This document shows positions 36,769 through 45,361 of a stretch of 56,934 bases of DNA, piece by piece. A program made the translations under genes and the position numbers. Below the pieces are notes generated by a model. That model was not told where the DNA came from and ran no database searches. It saw only the letters and a program-made list of their open reading frames with translations. Position 1 is the stretch's first letter, and every line of letters starts with the position of its first letter. The DNA lies in assembly GCA_036480375.1 (NCBI GenBank), contig JAZGGI010000007.1, positions 1 through 56,934 on the forward strand, in the 5' to 3' direction. The DNA is from Candidatus Zixiibacteriota bacterium. Its GTDB lineage: Bacteria; Zixibacteria; MSB-5A5; GN15; JAAZOE01.

Positions 36769-38181
36769 ATGAAAAAGTGTTTTGCGTTTTTTCTAATTGT
36801 TTTATTATGCGGCAATATTGCCGTAGCGCAGTCTAATCAGAATATAATCGGCACATGGAACGGGAAGCTGTCGGTTCAAGAGGTAACGCTGCGACTAACA
36901 TTCCATATATGCGATACGTCCGGAACGCTGACGGCTACGATGGACAGCCCTGACCAGGGGGCTTATGGAATCCCGATGGATTCCTGCGTTTATGAGGAAG
37001 GGAACATAAGGATTACCAATACTCAGATTATGGGAGTCTATACCGGAAAGCTGAGTGATGATAAAAACAGCCTGACGGGAACCTGGGTGCAGGGCGGCAT
37101 GAGCATGGAACTCAATCTCGAACGGGGTGAGAAAGTTACTATTAGCCGTCCGCAGGAGCCGAAACCGCCGTATCCATATCTCGAAGAAGAAATAAGCTAT
37201 CTCAATGAAATAGGCGGTTCATCTTTGGCGGGGACGTTATCCAAACCGAAAACCGGCGGGCCATTCCCGACAGTCCTTCTGATAACCGGATCGGGCATGC
37301 AGGATCGTGATGAGATGGTATTTGGCCATCGGCCGTTTTGGGTTTTGGCCGATCATCTAACGAGAAACGGAATTGCCGTTTTGCGCGTCGATGACCGTGG
37401 AGCCGGAAAATCAACCGGCGAAGTAATGACTGCTACTTCAAAAGATTTTGCCGGAGATGTGAAAGCGGGCGTGGAGTATCTCAAGTCGCGTGATGATGTC
37501 GATAAAAATAAAATCGGGCTCATCGGGCATAGCGAAGGCGGGATGATCGCGCCAATGATAGCTTCAGAATCTGATGATATTGCCTTCATAGTACTTTTAG
37601 CCGGACCGGGAGTGCCGGGACATGAGATTTTGACACGACAGGCAATAGATATTATGAAACTGGACGGAAAAAGCGAAGAGGAAGTTGCACTCTATGGCGA
37701 TCTGCAGAAGAAAATTCTCGGTGTGATCGTCAAAGATATTTCAAATGAAGAAGCCGTTATCGAAATGAAGCAGATATTCAAATCATGGGAAGAAGCATTA
37801 CCTCCGGAAATTTCTCAAGACCTTGATTCGACCATGATTTTTCAGATGCAGCAAAGTTTTGAGCAGGCTTTATTGCCGTGGATGCGATATTTCGTGGCTT
37901 ATGATCCGCGTCCGGCTTTGCAGAAAACAAAATGCCCGGTTCTTGCCATCAATGGCGAAAAGGATGTGCAGGTTTACGCCAGGGATAATTTGTCTGCAAT
38001 TGAGAAAGCTCTTAAAGAGGGCGGTAATTCCAATTATCGCATAGAAGAATTACCTGATTTGAATCACTTGTTCCAAACCTGTAAGACCGGGGCGGTATCG
38101 GAATACAGTGAGATTGAGGAGACGTTTTCACCGATCGCGCTTAATATAATATCGGATTGGATTCATAAAAATATTAAATAG
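36769..38181 (+). CDS. Secreted alpha/beta hydrolase (prolyl oligopeptidase-like)
   Basis: 470 residues from the ATG at 36769, which follows GGGGGTAC; an upstream ATG at 36736 would put eleven residues before the signal peptide. A Sec signal peptide ends near AVA/QS. Residues about 25-125 form a beta-rich domain (GTWNGKL, LTGTWVQGGMSMEL) often found before such hydrolases. The hydrolase domain follows: VLLITGSGMQDRDE, GIAVLRVDDRGAGKS, the nucleophile in GHSEGGMIAPM, Asp in NGEKDVQV and His in LNHLFQ, a full triad. It is probably a periplasmic or surface peptidase/esterase; the substrate is unknown. Confidence 0.85.
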   Translation: MKKCFAFFLIVLLCGNIAVAQSNQNIIGTWNGKLSVQEVTLRLTFHICDTSGTLTATMDSPDQGAYGIPMDSCVYEEGNIRITNTQIMGVYTGKLSDDKNSLTGTWVQGGMSMELNLERGEKVTISRPQEPKPPYPYLEEEISYLNEIGGSSLAGTLSKPKTGGPFPTVLLITGSGMQDRDEMVFGHRPFWVLADHLTRNGIAVLRVDDRGAGKSTGEVMTATSKDFAGDVKAGVEYLKSRDDVDKNKIGLIGHSEGGMIAPMIASESDDIAFIVLLAGPGVPGHEILTRQAIDIMKLDGKSEEEVALYGDLQKKILGVIVKDISNEEAVIEMKQIFKSWEEALPPEISQDLDSTMIFQMQQSFEQALLPWMRYFVAYDPRPALQKTKCPVLAINGEKDVQVYARDNLSAIEKALKEGGNSNYRIEELPDLNHLFQTCKTGAVSEYSEIEETFSPIALNIISDWIHKNIK

Positions 38182-38242
38182 AAGACGACAAGGAAGCCGT
38201 TCTTCAGGCCGATAAAGGTGGCTATCAAATAGTATTGTTTCG

Positions 38243-38274
38243 TTGTGGCGACAACTCCGGAGTTGTCGCTACAA
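38243..38274. repeat. 32-bp near-perfect palindrome between convergent genes
   Basis: TTGT pairs with ACAA, one G.T pair follows, then GCGACAACTCC pairs with GGAGTTGTCGC with no loop. It lies 62 bases after the hydrolase gene and 10 bases past the end of the convergent dockerin gene, so it may end transcription from either side. The CGCTACAAG tail recalls the CGACCTACAAGG tail of family 1. Confidence 0.65.
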
Positions 38275-38284
38275 GATAATATGA

Positions 38285-38881
38285 TTACGGTAATGGCTTG
38301 GCGTCGCCGCTGATAATACGAATCATATAAATCAGGTCGGCAAGCCTCAGGGGCGTACCATCGGCGTTAATATCATAAACAAAATCATCCAGGTATTTGT
38401 CTCCAAGAGCCCTGAGACCAATAATGAAAAAATTGGTAAGCATTATGGCGTCGGCGGCCTCATAAGCGATACCATTATCATTGATGTCTCCCCGAGCATA
38501 TCTTTGAGCTGTCCGTGAGACAACATTTGAGATTTTTGACCAGTTACCGGCCCGATCTACGGATTTAATGGCGAAATAGTATTTGGTATTTTCGACCAAA
38601 CCAAAAACATAACAACTCTGCACAACACCTTTGATTTCGGGGAAGGGTTCTCCGGAAACCTGCGCGGCTCGATACCATCTTTCTTCCGTGATTGAATCTG
38701 TTGAAAACCGCAGATCATAGGCGGCCGCCTTTGATTCCGGTCCGATATCCCTGGGAGCGGTCCAGGTAAGTCGAATAGAAACGCTCCGGGCGATGTTTTC
38801 TTCATCGACCGTATTCGCGCTTACACCCGTCAGTCCCAGGCCAATCCCTGCCAAAATAAGAAATCTACAAAATGTCCTCAC
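38285..38881 (-). CDS. Secreted protein with fibronectin III and dockerin-like domains
   Basis: 198 residues with a signal peptide (hydrophobic 8-22). Residues about 32-125 look like a fibronectin type III domain (IRLTWTAPRD, AYDLRFSTD, YYFAIKSVDRAGNWS). Residues about 128-195 hold two dockerin-like EF-hand repeats: RGDINDNGIAYEAADAIMLTNFF and DINADGTPLRLADLIYMIRII, the latter a classic calcium-loop plus helix. Dockerins bind cohesin modules, and a cohesin-like protein is encoded at 48405. The start is GTG at 38881 with GGATAC before it. No T9SS C-terminal signal is seen. Confidence 0.75.
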   Translation of the reverse strand: MRTFCRFLILAGIGLGLTGVSANTVDEENIARSVSIRLTWTAPRDIGPESKAAAYDLRFSTDSITEERWYRAAQVSGEPFPEIKGVVQSCYVFGLVENTKYYFAIKSVDRAGNWSKISNVVSRTAQRYARGDINDNGIAYEAADAIMLTNFFIIGLRALGDKYLDDFVYDINADGTPLRLADLIYMIRIISGDAKPLP

Positions 38882-39323
38882 GTATCCTATCCCTGGCGTT
38901 ATTCACCTCTTAGGCCGGATCCATTTAGCCTTTTTCGGCAAGCGATTATGTCATCATGCTGAAGATATTACTCAGCAAGTATCAGTAAGTATGCGTGAGC
39001 ACTAACACTCGATATGCGGCTTCCCTTGGGCCGTATAATGGCCCGTTTGTTCCCAAGTAACTTAACGTCGTCAAGTATAGTAATTCGTAAAGTGCAATAC
39101 AAGCTAAAAATAAGGTTATTAGTAAAATATATCAAATTTAACTTAGAAAAGTATTCGTAGATATGGGAGATGATGTGGCAGGTAATCTCTTTGTGATTTG
39201 TAACCTTTTGCCAAACATAAAATTGTGCTAATTTCGAACAGTTAAGATGATGCAGGAGTATGGGGAAAAGCCGATAATTACAGTAGAAACGTATATTCAA
39301 AGACCATTATCACTGGAGTAAAA
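38882..39323. other. Intergenic region between dockerin gene and NtrC-type regulator
   Basis: About 440 bases without a convincing gene; the 110-codon frame on the minus strand has no ribosome site or family resemblance. GGGCC and GGCCC at 39028-39044 form a 5-bp inverted repeat around GTATAAT, possibly an operator over a -10 box. The rest is AT-rich. Confidence 0.4.
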
Positions 39324-40691
39324 ATGTCCTCAATACTTGTAATTGATGATAAGGATTCTATGCGCAAAATGGTGGCCCAGACTCTAAGCGAGGAAGGGTA
39401 TAATGTTTCTATGGCGGCCAATGGCTCGGAAGGTCTGAATTTGGCACGGGATAAGCAATTTGATCTTGTCATTACCGATTTGAAGATGCCCGACGTTGAT
39501 GGCTTGGAGGTCCTCTCCAACGTCAAAGAAATCAATGATGAGACGGCTGTAATCGTAATGACCGCTTATGGCACCATAGAAACCGCCGTGGACGCTATGA
39601 AAAAAGGGGCTGAGGATTTTCTAACTAAACCGTTCGATACGGAGCATATGTTGCTTCTGGTTGAACGGGCGCTGAAATCTCAACGAGTAATTGCCGAGAA
39701 TGAAATCCTCCGAGAGGAGCTTGGCAATCGTCTCGGGATGGGTGAAATAATAGGCTCAAACGAAAAAATGATCGAGGTTCTCAAACTTATCCAAAAGGTT
39801 GCAGTATCGGACACATCGGTTTTGCTTCAGGGTGAGTCGGGCACTGGTAAGGAACTGTTCTCCCGTGCGATTCATAATTTATCGCCTCGCAAGAAGGGGC
39901 CGTTTATAGCAATTAACTGCGCTGCCATTCCCCGCGAGCTTTTGGAAAACGAATTGTTTGGTTCAGAACGAGGGGCTTTTACCGGATCGGTGGCACGCAA
40001 GATTGGGAAATTTGAGATTGCCGACGGCGGTACGATATTTTTGGACGAAATCGGCGACATGGATATTGGGCTTCAGGCTAAACTGCTTCGGGTCCTGCAG
40101 GAAAGAACGGTCGAACGGCTGGGAGGAACTCGTTCGACAAAAATAGATACGCGCGTTATAGCGGCCTCGAATGCAGATCTGAAAGATTTAATAACTCAGA
40201 AGAAATTCAGGGAGGATTTGTATTATCGATTATCGGTGTTTCCGGTAGTAATTCCGCCATTGCGGGTGAGGATAAATGATTTGGAATCTTTGGCCAATCA
40301 CTTTATTGCTCGTTATTGTCGGGAGATGAACAAGAAATCCAAATCATTATCAAAAGACGCTCTGACCTTGATGGAAAAATATCATTGGCCGGGTAATGTC
40401 CGAGAGTTGGAAAATACTATAGAGCGGGCAATAATTCTCTGTGACGGCAAAAAAATCAAGCCGGAACATATGGCTATTAGATTAAAAAGCAACAACGAAA
40501 TACAGCTTCGTGAAGGCGCCGGACTCAAGGAAATCGGGGCTCATGCCCAAGGACAGGCGGAGCGAGCCGCAATTCTCAGAGTATTGAATCAGGTTCGAGG
40601 AAATAAACGCCGTTGTGCCAAAATTCTACAAATTGACTACACAACTTTGTTCGATAAGATTAAGAGATACAAGATTGACGCAAAGAGATAA
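39324..40691 (+). CDS. Sigma-54-dependent response regulator (NtrC family)
   Basis: 455 residues in three domains. The receiver domain (1-120) has DD near residues 8-9, the phosphoacceptor Asp52 in ITDLKMPD and Lys in LTKPFD. The AAA+ domain (about 140-380) has Walker A GESGTGKE (about 170-177), the sigma-54 contact loop reading GAFTGS rather than GAFTGA (about 217-222) and Walker B GGTIFLDEIGD. The C-terminal Fis-type helix-turn-helix is RCAKILQIDYTTLFDKIKRY. It should activate sigma-54 promoters after phosphorylation, but no sensor kinase is adjacent. A terminator follows. Confidence 0.95.
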   Translation: MSSILVIDDKDSMRKMVAQTLSEEGYNVSMAANGSEGLNLARDKQFDLVITDLKMPDVDGLEVLSNVKEINDETAVIVMTAYGTIETAVDAMKKGAEDFLTKPFDTEHMLLLVERALKSQRVIAENEILREELGNRLGMGEIIGSNEKMIEVLKLIQKVAVSDTSVLLQGESGTGKELFSRAIHNLSPRKKGPFIAINCAAIPRELLENELFGSERGAFTGSVARKIGKFEIADGGTIFLDEIGDMDIGLQAKLLRVLQERTVERLGGTRSTKIDTRVIAASNADLKDLITQKKFREDLYYRLSVFPVVIPPLRVRINDLESLANHFIARYCREMNKKSKSLSKDALTLMEKYHWPGNVRELENTIERAIILCDGKKIKPEHMAIRLKSNNEIQLREGAGLKEIGAHAQGQAERAAILRVLNQVRGNKRRCAKILQIDYTTLFDKIKRYKIDAKR

Positions 40692-40705
40692 TAATTCAAT
40701 TGCCA

Positions 40706-40738
40706 AAAAACCCGCCTCGTTGGGCGGGTTTTTTTTTA
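40706..40738 (+). terminator. Rho-independent terminator of the response regulator gene
   Basis: AAACCCGCC and GGCGGGTTT form a 9-bp GC-rich stem around a TCGTTG-type loop, followed by a run of T. It lies 15 bases after the stop. Confidence 0.92.
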
Positions 40739-41105
40739 TGGGGAAAAGAAGAAGTGGCAAAAGTGGTTAGAAGTGAATAAATATAAACGATTTTTCTACC
40801 AGTGTGCCTTTAATTATGAATTCTGCATATTATATAGAATAATCAAATAAGAATTTGGAGATTTACGTATGAATGATTACAGCTGATTCCTATTCACATG
40901 AATTTTGTTTGCAATGTAGAACGCCATAATGGCATACTGGTTCTGAAATTTCCGCTGTCTCAATACATTGCAACCGCTTGAAATACAACGAGATATTATG
41001 CATTTGGCTTAAAATAACCCACTTTTGCATTAAATAACAGTGCAAAACCTCCAAAATTCTGCCTGGATATATACTTAAAATTTTGGTTGCCAGCCGATAA
41101 TTTTA
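40739..41105. other. AT-rich non-coding region upstream of the toxin-like operon
   Basis: No gene is visible. At about 41033-41058 TTTTGCA and TGCAAAA form an inverted repeat separated by about 11 bases, upstream of the promoter; it could be a second operator site. Confidence 0.4.
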
Positions 41106-41134
41106 TTGCCAAATTGGCATTTTGGGCGTATAAT
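41106..41134 (+). promoter_or_regulatory. Promoter with overlapping palindromic operator, toxin-like operon
   Basis: TTGCCA (-35, 41106-41111) and TATAAT (-10, 41129-41134) are exactly 17 bases apart. The palindrome TGCCAAATTGGCA (41107-41119) covers the -35 box. This is what an autoregulated toxin-antitoxin promoter looks like. The first gene starts about 100 bases downstream. Confidence 0.6.
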
Positions 41135-41231
41135 AAACGTGAGCAATGTGGGTAGAAATACTTATCTAAAGCAACAAGCAATGATTGACGATATTGTAGT
41201 AGAAAAGAGATGAATTAAAAAGGATTAAATA

Positions 41232-41561
41232 ATGAAGTCTACTACGAAGAAAAATAGTAACCCTAAGCAGTCAAAGAAGGCTCCTAATTATAGATATATC
41301 GACGAACACGCAAAAGATTTCGCGTTTTTTGACTATGTTAGGGTTAGGTCGGGGGCGCGAGGATCGCTTTTATCGTTTGGTAAGAGCCATCCCGAATCCA
41401 ATGAGTTTATTATTTTTAAGGAAATATTAATACCTTTGGATGTGGCCTACAGTCTAAAAGATATTTTGATAAACCAATTTGATGAAATGGAAGAAAGCGG
41501 TCTAATTAATATCGAGAAACCTTCAAAAAAGAAAAATAAAGAGGTTAAGGATGATGAATAA
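41232..41561 (+). CDS. DUF3467-like small protein, first gene of toxin-like operon
   Basis: 109 residues. The first 20 and last 15 are Lys-rich and probably disordered. The middle, DFAFFDYVRVRSGARGSLLSFG and then FIIFKEILIPLDVAYSLKDIL, weakly resembles DUF3467 (a small family with a YxRVxxSxxxxxLxFG pattern and a later RxxxSP helix). No enzyme motif is visible. An AAAGGAT site precedes the ATG. The stop overlaps the next gene by 11 bases. It could be a regulator or chaperone for the downstream pair; the function is unknown. Confidence 0.5.
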   Translation: MKSTTKKNSNPKQSKKAPNYRYIDEHAKDFAFFDYVRVRSGARGSLLSFGKSHPESNEFIIFKEILIPLDVAYSLKDILINQFDEMEESGLINIEKPSKKKNKEVKDDE

Positions 41562-41799
41562 CCTAACATTTTCTCCTGATTTAGACTTAGATACTGCATC
41601 CGTGGCCATATTGTTTTCTTTTGGTGAAAATCCATTCGCCTCTCTTGTTTTTGACCAGGATACTTCAAGTCAAGTAATTTTAAAAAAGTCGGCTATCAGG
41701 AATATTAATGAAGCCGTCGATCAGCTTGATGATCTAAGTCAATGCCCAACCTATGATACCGTAGAGGGTTTTTTAGAATCATTAAAATGCAGAGAATAG
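41551..41799 (+). CDS. Small acidic protein, candidate antitoxin
   Basis: 82 residues, acidic (many Asp/Glu, few Lys/Arg), unlike its basic neighbours. It has two beta-like stretches at the start (VAILFSFG, FASLVF) and a helix (INEAVDQLDDLSQ) near residues 50-65. No DNA-binding motif is recognised. The position just before a RelE/ParE-like gene, the acidic character and the overlap with the first gene suggest the antitoxin. A GAGGTTAAGG site stands before the ATG. The family is unknown to me. Confidence 0.5.
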   Translation: MMNNLTFSPDLDLDTASVAILFSFGENPFASLVFDQDTSSQVILKKSAIRNINEAVDQLDDLSQCPTYDTVEGFLESLKCRE

Positions 41800-41803
41800 A
41801 CAG

Positions 41804-42142
41804 TTGGCCCCAAATAGGTTTTTTACATTAAGGAAAACACCCAAGTTTGATTCTGCCTATAAAAAACTAATCAAAAGTACTCCTGAAATCGAAGAGAAAA
41901 TAACCCTGTCAATTAAAACCTTTATGAAAGACCCGCTGAATCCCCCAGCCGATTTTAAAGACGAAAAATTCCAAGATAAAAAGCTAAAAAGAAAGCATGG
42001 AAACATACGAAAATTCAAGCCAACCCAAGATTGTCGTTTGGCATATATTAGAAAAGATAGACAGAATGAAATAGTTTTTCTATTCATAGGAACTCGCAAG
42101 GACTTCTATAAAAAAGTAGTAAGACTGCCCAGTATTACATAA
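41804..42142 (+). CDS. RelE/ParE-superfamily toxin-like protein
   Basis: 112 residues, strongly basic. The pattern follows RelE/YafQ/ParE toxins: LRKTPKFDSAYKKLIKSTPEIEEKI (two helices), a KxxKRKHGNIRKFKPTQDCRLAYI strand region and VFLFIGTRKDFYKKV at the end, matching the family's RxxRxxxDYRLIYxI and LLxIGTHDEVY. Such toxins cleave mRNA at the ribosome (RelE) or act on gyrase (ParE). The start is TTG at 41804, 4 bases after the candidate antitoxin stop, so translation is probably coupled. Several family positions are retained, but activity is unproven. Confidence 0.65.
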   Translation: MAPNRFFTLRKTPKFDSAYKKLIKSTPEIEEKITLSIKTFMKDPLNPPADFKDEKFQDKKLKRKHGNIRKFKPTQDCRLAYIRKDRQNEIVFLFIGTRKDFYKKVVRLPSIT

Positions 42143-42323
42143 TATCTGTTTTCTCAAATTGGGACATTACTAAATCGAATTCACGTTGACAAGGATCTCC
42201 TAATAATATCTTACCTTAACTTCATGTTGCCTAAAAAGTGTCCAAAATATTGTCCACGATCTTAGTCATTCGCCAAAAAAAATCGGGATAACTCGGGGGA
42301 AAATGGGATAGATGTAATCTTTA
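42143..42323. other. Intergenic region between toxin-like operon and tRNA-Leu
   Basis: No gene is seen. TGTCC motifs recur around 42238-42256 without a clear structure. Confidence 0.4.
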
Positions 42324-42407
42324 TGCCGAAGGGGGGACTCGAACCCCCACGCCCGTAAGGACACTGCGCCCTGAACACAGCGTGTCTACCAATTCCACCA
42401 CTTCGGC
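42324..42407 (-). tRNA. tRNA-Leu (anticodon CAG)
   Basis: On the minus strand the 84-base sequence has acceptor arms GCCGAAG and CTTCGGC with discriminator A, a D-arm with GGAATTGGTAGACAC, an anticodon stem CTGTG/CGCAG around TTCAGGG (anticodon CAG, reading CUG), a long variable arm (TGTCCTTACGGGCGT) typical of class II tRNAs and the T-arm GGGGGTTCGAGTCCCCC. The CCA end is not encoded. Confidence 0.97.
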
Positions 42408-42582
42408 ATTTTGAACCTTCCAATATATATAAATTACCTGTCAGGGCAATAGTTTTTTGAATTAGATGTTTGGACAATGGAACATTTTATCCGTCTTTCA
42501 ATTATAAGCAATAACGACTTTTTTTATTGTTGGATGGGCAATAAAGAAGTATTCTTTTGCTAATTGAACCGAAGGAGAGTTG

Positions 42583-43941
42583 ATGAGAAAACTATGCATA
42601 ATTTCATCCGCGGTGATAATGTTGTCATCCGCGATTTTCGCTCAATCAGGCTATCAAAAAGATATATACGACGCTCGTGATAAAGTTTTACCGGCTTTGA
42701 TTCATATTCAACCGGTAGTTTATGATTATGTATCCGGCCGGGAGAAAAAGCATTCAACGGTCGGTTCCGGGGTTATAATTTCAAGGAATGGCTATGCCGT
42801 CACTAATTACCATGTGGCCGGTCGGGCCGAGAGAATTATATGTACTCTGCATGATAGAGAGCAGATTCCGGCGGAATTAATCGGCGGCGATCCGGCGACT
42901 GATTTGGCGGTTATAAAGCTCGATCTATCCGATTATAAGGGCAGGATTGAACCGGCCACGATGGGCAATTCCGATGATTTGCAGGTGGGGCAGACAGTTC
43001 TGGCTATGGGCTCGCCGCTGGCGTTATCCCGGTCGGTTTCAATCGGCGTTATATCCACTCTCAATCGTTTCTTTTCGGGGGAAATCAGGCTGCCTTCCGG
43101 GGAGCAGACGGGCCGCTTTAATACCTGGCTTCAGACCGATGCGGCCATCAATCCCGGAAATTCTGGTGGACCACTGGTAAATCTCCGCGGGGAAGTCGTG
43201 GGAATAAATACCCGAGGCGTTTTTTATGCCGAAAATATCGGATTTTCAATACCAATAAATATCGTTAAAGAGGTGTCAACGATTCTAATCGAAAAAGGAA
43301 ACGTTGACCGTAGTTGGATTGGGGTTCATGCGCAGCCTCTACAGGAATTGGAAAACTTCTTTGGCACTGAAACCAATAAGGGCGTTCTCATTGCTTCGGT
43401 TGACCCCGGATCGCCTGCCGAGCAAGCGGGGATTGAAGCGGGCCAGATAATTCTTAGCTTTGACGGGCATGAGGTTTCGGCCCGATTTGAAGAAGAGCTG
43501 CCGTCGTTTTACAAGCGAATATCGATGGCAAATCCGGGCGAAGAGACGGAAGTCGTAATCCTGTCCAACGGAAATAACAAAAGACTCAAGATAACTCCGC
43601 GATTATTGGGCGCTTTGCAGGGCGATGATTTTGATTTTGACCGCTGGGGATTTACGGCCAAATCGATAACGAGGCAAATGGCAATAGATGATCGCCTGAC
43701 TGATACAATTGGAGTGTACATAACACAGGCGGCCGCACCCGGTCCGGCTTTTAACGGCGGGTTGCGCCGGGGTGACGTGATCAAGAAAATCAATAAAGAT
43801 AAAGTGGTGGATTTGAATAACCTGAAAGACCAATATGAATTCCTAAACGGTGAGGAAAAGATTTTATTGACCATCAATAGACGCGATGAAACCCGTTATG
43901 TTTTGCTAAAACTGGATGGAATCGAGGTGGAAAATGATTAA
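42583..43941 (+). CDS. HtrA/DegP-type serine protease with two PDZ domains
   Basis: 452 residues from the ATG at 42583 behind GAAGGAGAG. A signal peptide ends near IFA/QSG. The trypsin-like domain has a full triad: His77 in TNYHVAG, Asp107 in TDLAVIKL and Ser194 in NPGNSGGP. Two PDZ domains follow (about 240-330, with SWIGVHAQ and AEQAGIEAGQIILSFDG; and about 350-450, with GLRRGDVIKKIN). It should act in the periplasm as a protease/chaperone against misfolded proteins. The stop overlaps the next gene, a dead HtrA-like lipoprotein, by 8 bases, so the two are coupled. Confidence 0.93.
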   Translation: MRKLCIISSAVIMLSSAIFAQSGYQKDIYDARDKVLPALIHIQPVVYDYVSGREKKHSTVGSGVIISRNGYAVTNYHVAGRAERIICTLHDREQIPAELIGGDPATDLAVIKLDLSDYKGRIEPATMGNSDDLQVGQTVLAMGSPLALSRSVSIGVISTLNRFFSGEIRLPSGEQTGRFNTWLQTDAAINPGNSGGPLVNLRGEVVGINTRGVFYAENIGFSIPINIVKEVSTILIEKGNVDRSWIGVHAQPLQELENFFGTETNKGVLIASVDPGSPAEQAGIEAGQIILSFDGHEVSARFEEELPSFYKRISMANPGEETEVVILSNGNNKRLKITPRLLGALQGDDFDFDRWGFTAKSITRQMAIDDRLTDTIGVYITQAAAPGPAFNGGLRRGDVIKKINKDKVVDLNNLKDQYEFLNGEEKILLTINRRDETRYVLLKLDGIEVEND

Positions 43942-45352
43942 TAAATTATTTACGATTGCGCTAAGCTGCATTTTAATTTTATCCGGCTGTTTGGTTTTCG
44001 CGAATGACTCTGAGTCTATAACGGATATTAAACAGGTATATGATAAAATAAACAAATCATTGGTAGTTGTTGAATATGTCGCAGAAATGAATTTCATGGG
44101 CCAGAGCGAACGGATGGAAGGTCGCGTACTTGGTTTGGCAGTCGGAGAGAATTTGATCATCTTTGATGGAAGTCCGTTCGGTCATGGTGCAGGCTTCGGA
44201 GCGAGTATGTTTGGGGCTCCCCGGGTGGATAAGCCGACCTCCTTGAAAATCAAGGATTATAAAGGCGATACCTATGAGCTCGATTATATCGGTGTGGATG
44301 ATTACACCTCAATCGCATTCGGGCGGCTGAAAGAATTCGATGTCGGTAAAGTGATCCCGGCCGAGTTTGTGGATACCGATTTGAAGTTAGGTACCAGTAT
44401 TTATATCTTTTGGCTATTGCCGAAGAATTATGAGCCTCGGTTCCAGGTGGCGAAAAGTGTAATAACTAACGTCCTGTCAAAACCCGAAGAGTTTTATTTG
44501 ACCGGTGAAATAAATCAGGATTTTATAATGTCCCCGGTTATAATGCGTAACGGAAAACTGGCGGGAGTAGTCTCACTGGCCGGTCAGGCGTCGAGCTCGC
44601 CTTTCGATTATGGAACAGTTTTTGGCCCGCCCGTAGGGATTATGCCGCTGGAAAAATTCAAGAATCTCCTGGCGCATCCTCCCGCTCCGGACGAATTCAA
44701 GCGGGGATGGCTGGGAGTATCTATGCAGGCTCTTGATCCGGATGTGGCAAGTATGCTCGGTTTCGAAGTTTCGGGTGGCATAATCGTAACCGATATTTTG
44801 AAAAATACTCCCGCGGAAAAAGCTGGAATAAGAACCGGAGATTTTATCGTTGAATTTGATGGCAAACCGATCGAAGTTACTGAACAAGCCGGTCTATCGG
44901 TCTTTCAGAAAAAAATATCCGATGCCGGAGCCGGGGGCACTATTAATTTGAAATATATTCGCCCGGGCGGTGATAAGATCGACACCGGGCATGTAACGAT
45001 TGTATTAACGCAGCGTCCGATTTCTCCTAATGACGCTCCGCGCTACGAAGATAAAAATTATGACCTAACCGTTCGGGATTTGGTTTTCGCCGATTTTAAT
45101 AACCGCGACTTGGATGAAGGTGAAATTCAGGGGATTGTTGTAGAAAAATCTGAATCCGGAGGTTGGGCCTACGTCGGTGGAGTTGGGGGCGGCCATATTA
45201 TTATGAAGATTAATGATCAGGAAGTAAAATCGGTTAAAGATTTTGAGACGATTATGAAGGAGATTGAAGCCAACAAGGAAAGCGAAACCGTATTCATGGT
45301 CTGGAGGCGTCACAAGACACAATTTAAACACGTAAAGACGCACTGGGAATAA
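43934..45352 (+). CDS. Catalytically dead HtrA-like PDZ lipoprotein
   Basis: 472 residues from the ATG at 43934 with GAGGTGG in front. The signal peptide ends LSGC, a lipobox. The region of about 30-230 aligns in layout with the trypsin-like domain of HtrA, but the triad is lost: the His site is in GENLIIFDGS, the DLAV site reads YTSIAFG and the GNSGGP loop reads QDFIMSPV. A clear PDZ domain follows (GWLGVSMQALDPDVASMLG, AEKAGIRTGDFIVEFDG), and a second one is near the C-terminus. It is probably a membrane-tethered adaptor or substrate-recruiting partner for the upstream active protease. Confidence 0.75.
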   Translation: MINKLFTIALSCILILSGCLVFANDSESITDIKQVYDKINKSLVVVEYVAEMNFMGQSERMEGRVLGLAVGENLIIFDGSPFGHGAGFGASMFGAPRVDKPTSLKIKDYKGDTYELDYIGVDDYTSIAFGRLKEFDVGKVIPAEFVDTDLKLGTSIYIFWLLPKNYEPRFQVAKSVITNVLSKPEEFYLTGEINQDFIMSPVIMRNGKLAGVVSLAGQASSSPFDYGTVFGPPVGIMPLEKFKNLLAHPPAPDEFKRGWLGVSMQALDPDVASMLGFEVSGGIIVTDILKNTPAEKAGIRTGDFIVEFDGKPIEVTEQAGLSVFQKKISDAGAGGTINLKYIRPGGDKIDTGHVTIVLTQRPISPNDAPRYEDKNYDLTVRDLVFADFNNRDLDEGEIQGIVVEKSESGGWAYVGGVGGGHIIMKINDQEVKSVKDFETIMKEIEANKESETVFMVWRRHKTQFKHVKTHWE

Positions 45353-45361
45353 ATCTTTAGA

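Noticed and set aside
39175-39195. Sigma-54 promoter (TGGCA start) before the response regulator
   Set aside because: The -12 element (TTGCW) is missing at the required spacing.
38968-39300. 110-codon minus-strand frame upstream of the NtrC-type gene
   Set aside because: No ribosome site, odd composition rich in Ile, Asn and Tyr from an AT-rich spacer, and no family resemblance.
40996-41181. 61-codon minus-strand frame before the toxin-like operon
   Set aside because: No ribosome site; it covers the promoter and palindrome of the operon, which explain that sequence better.
42143-42323. A -35-like TTGACA near 42186 as promoter for a plus-strand gene
   Set aside because: No -10 box lies at 16-18 bases, and no plus-strand gene follows before the tRNA on the other strand.
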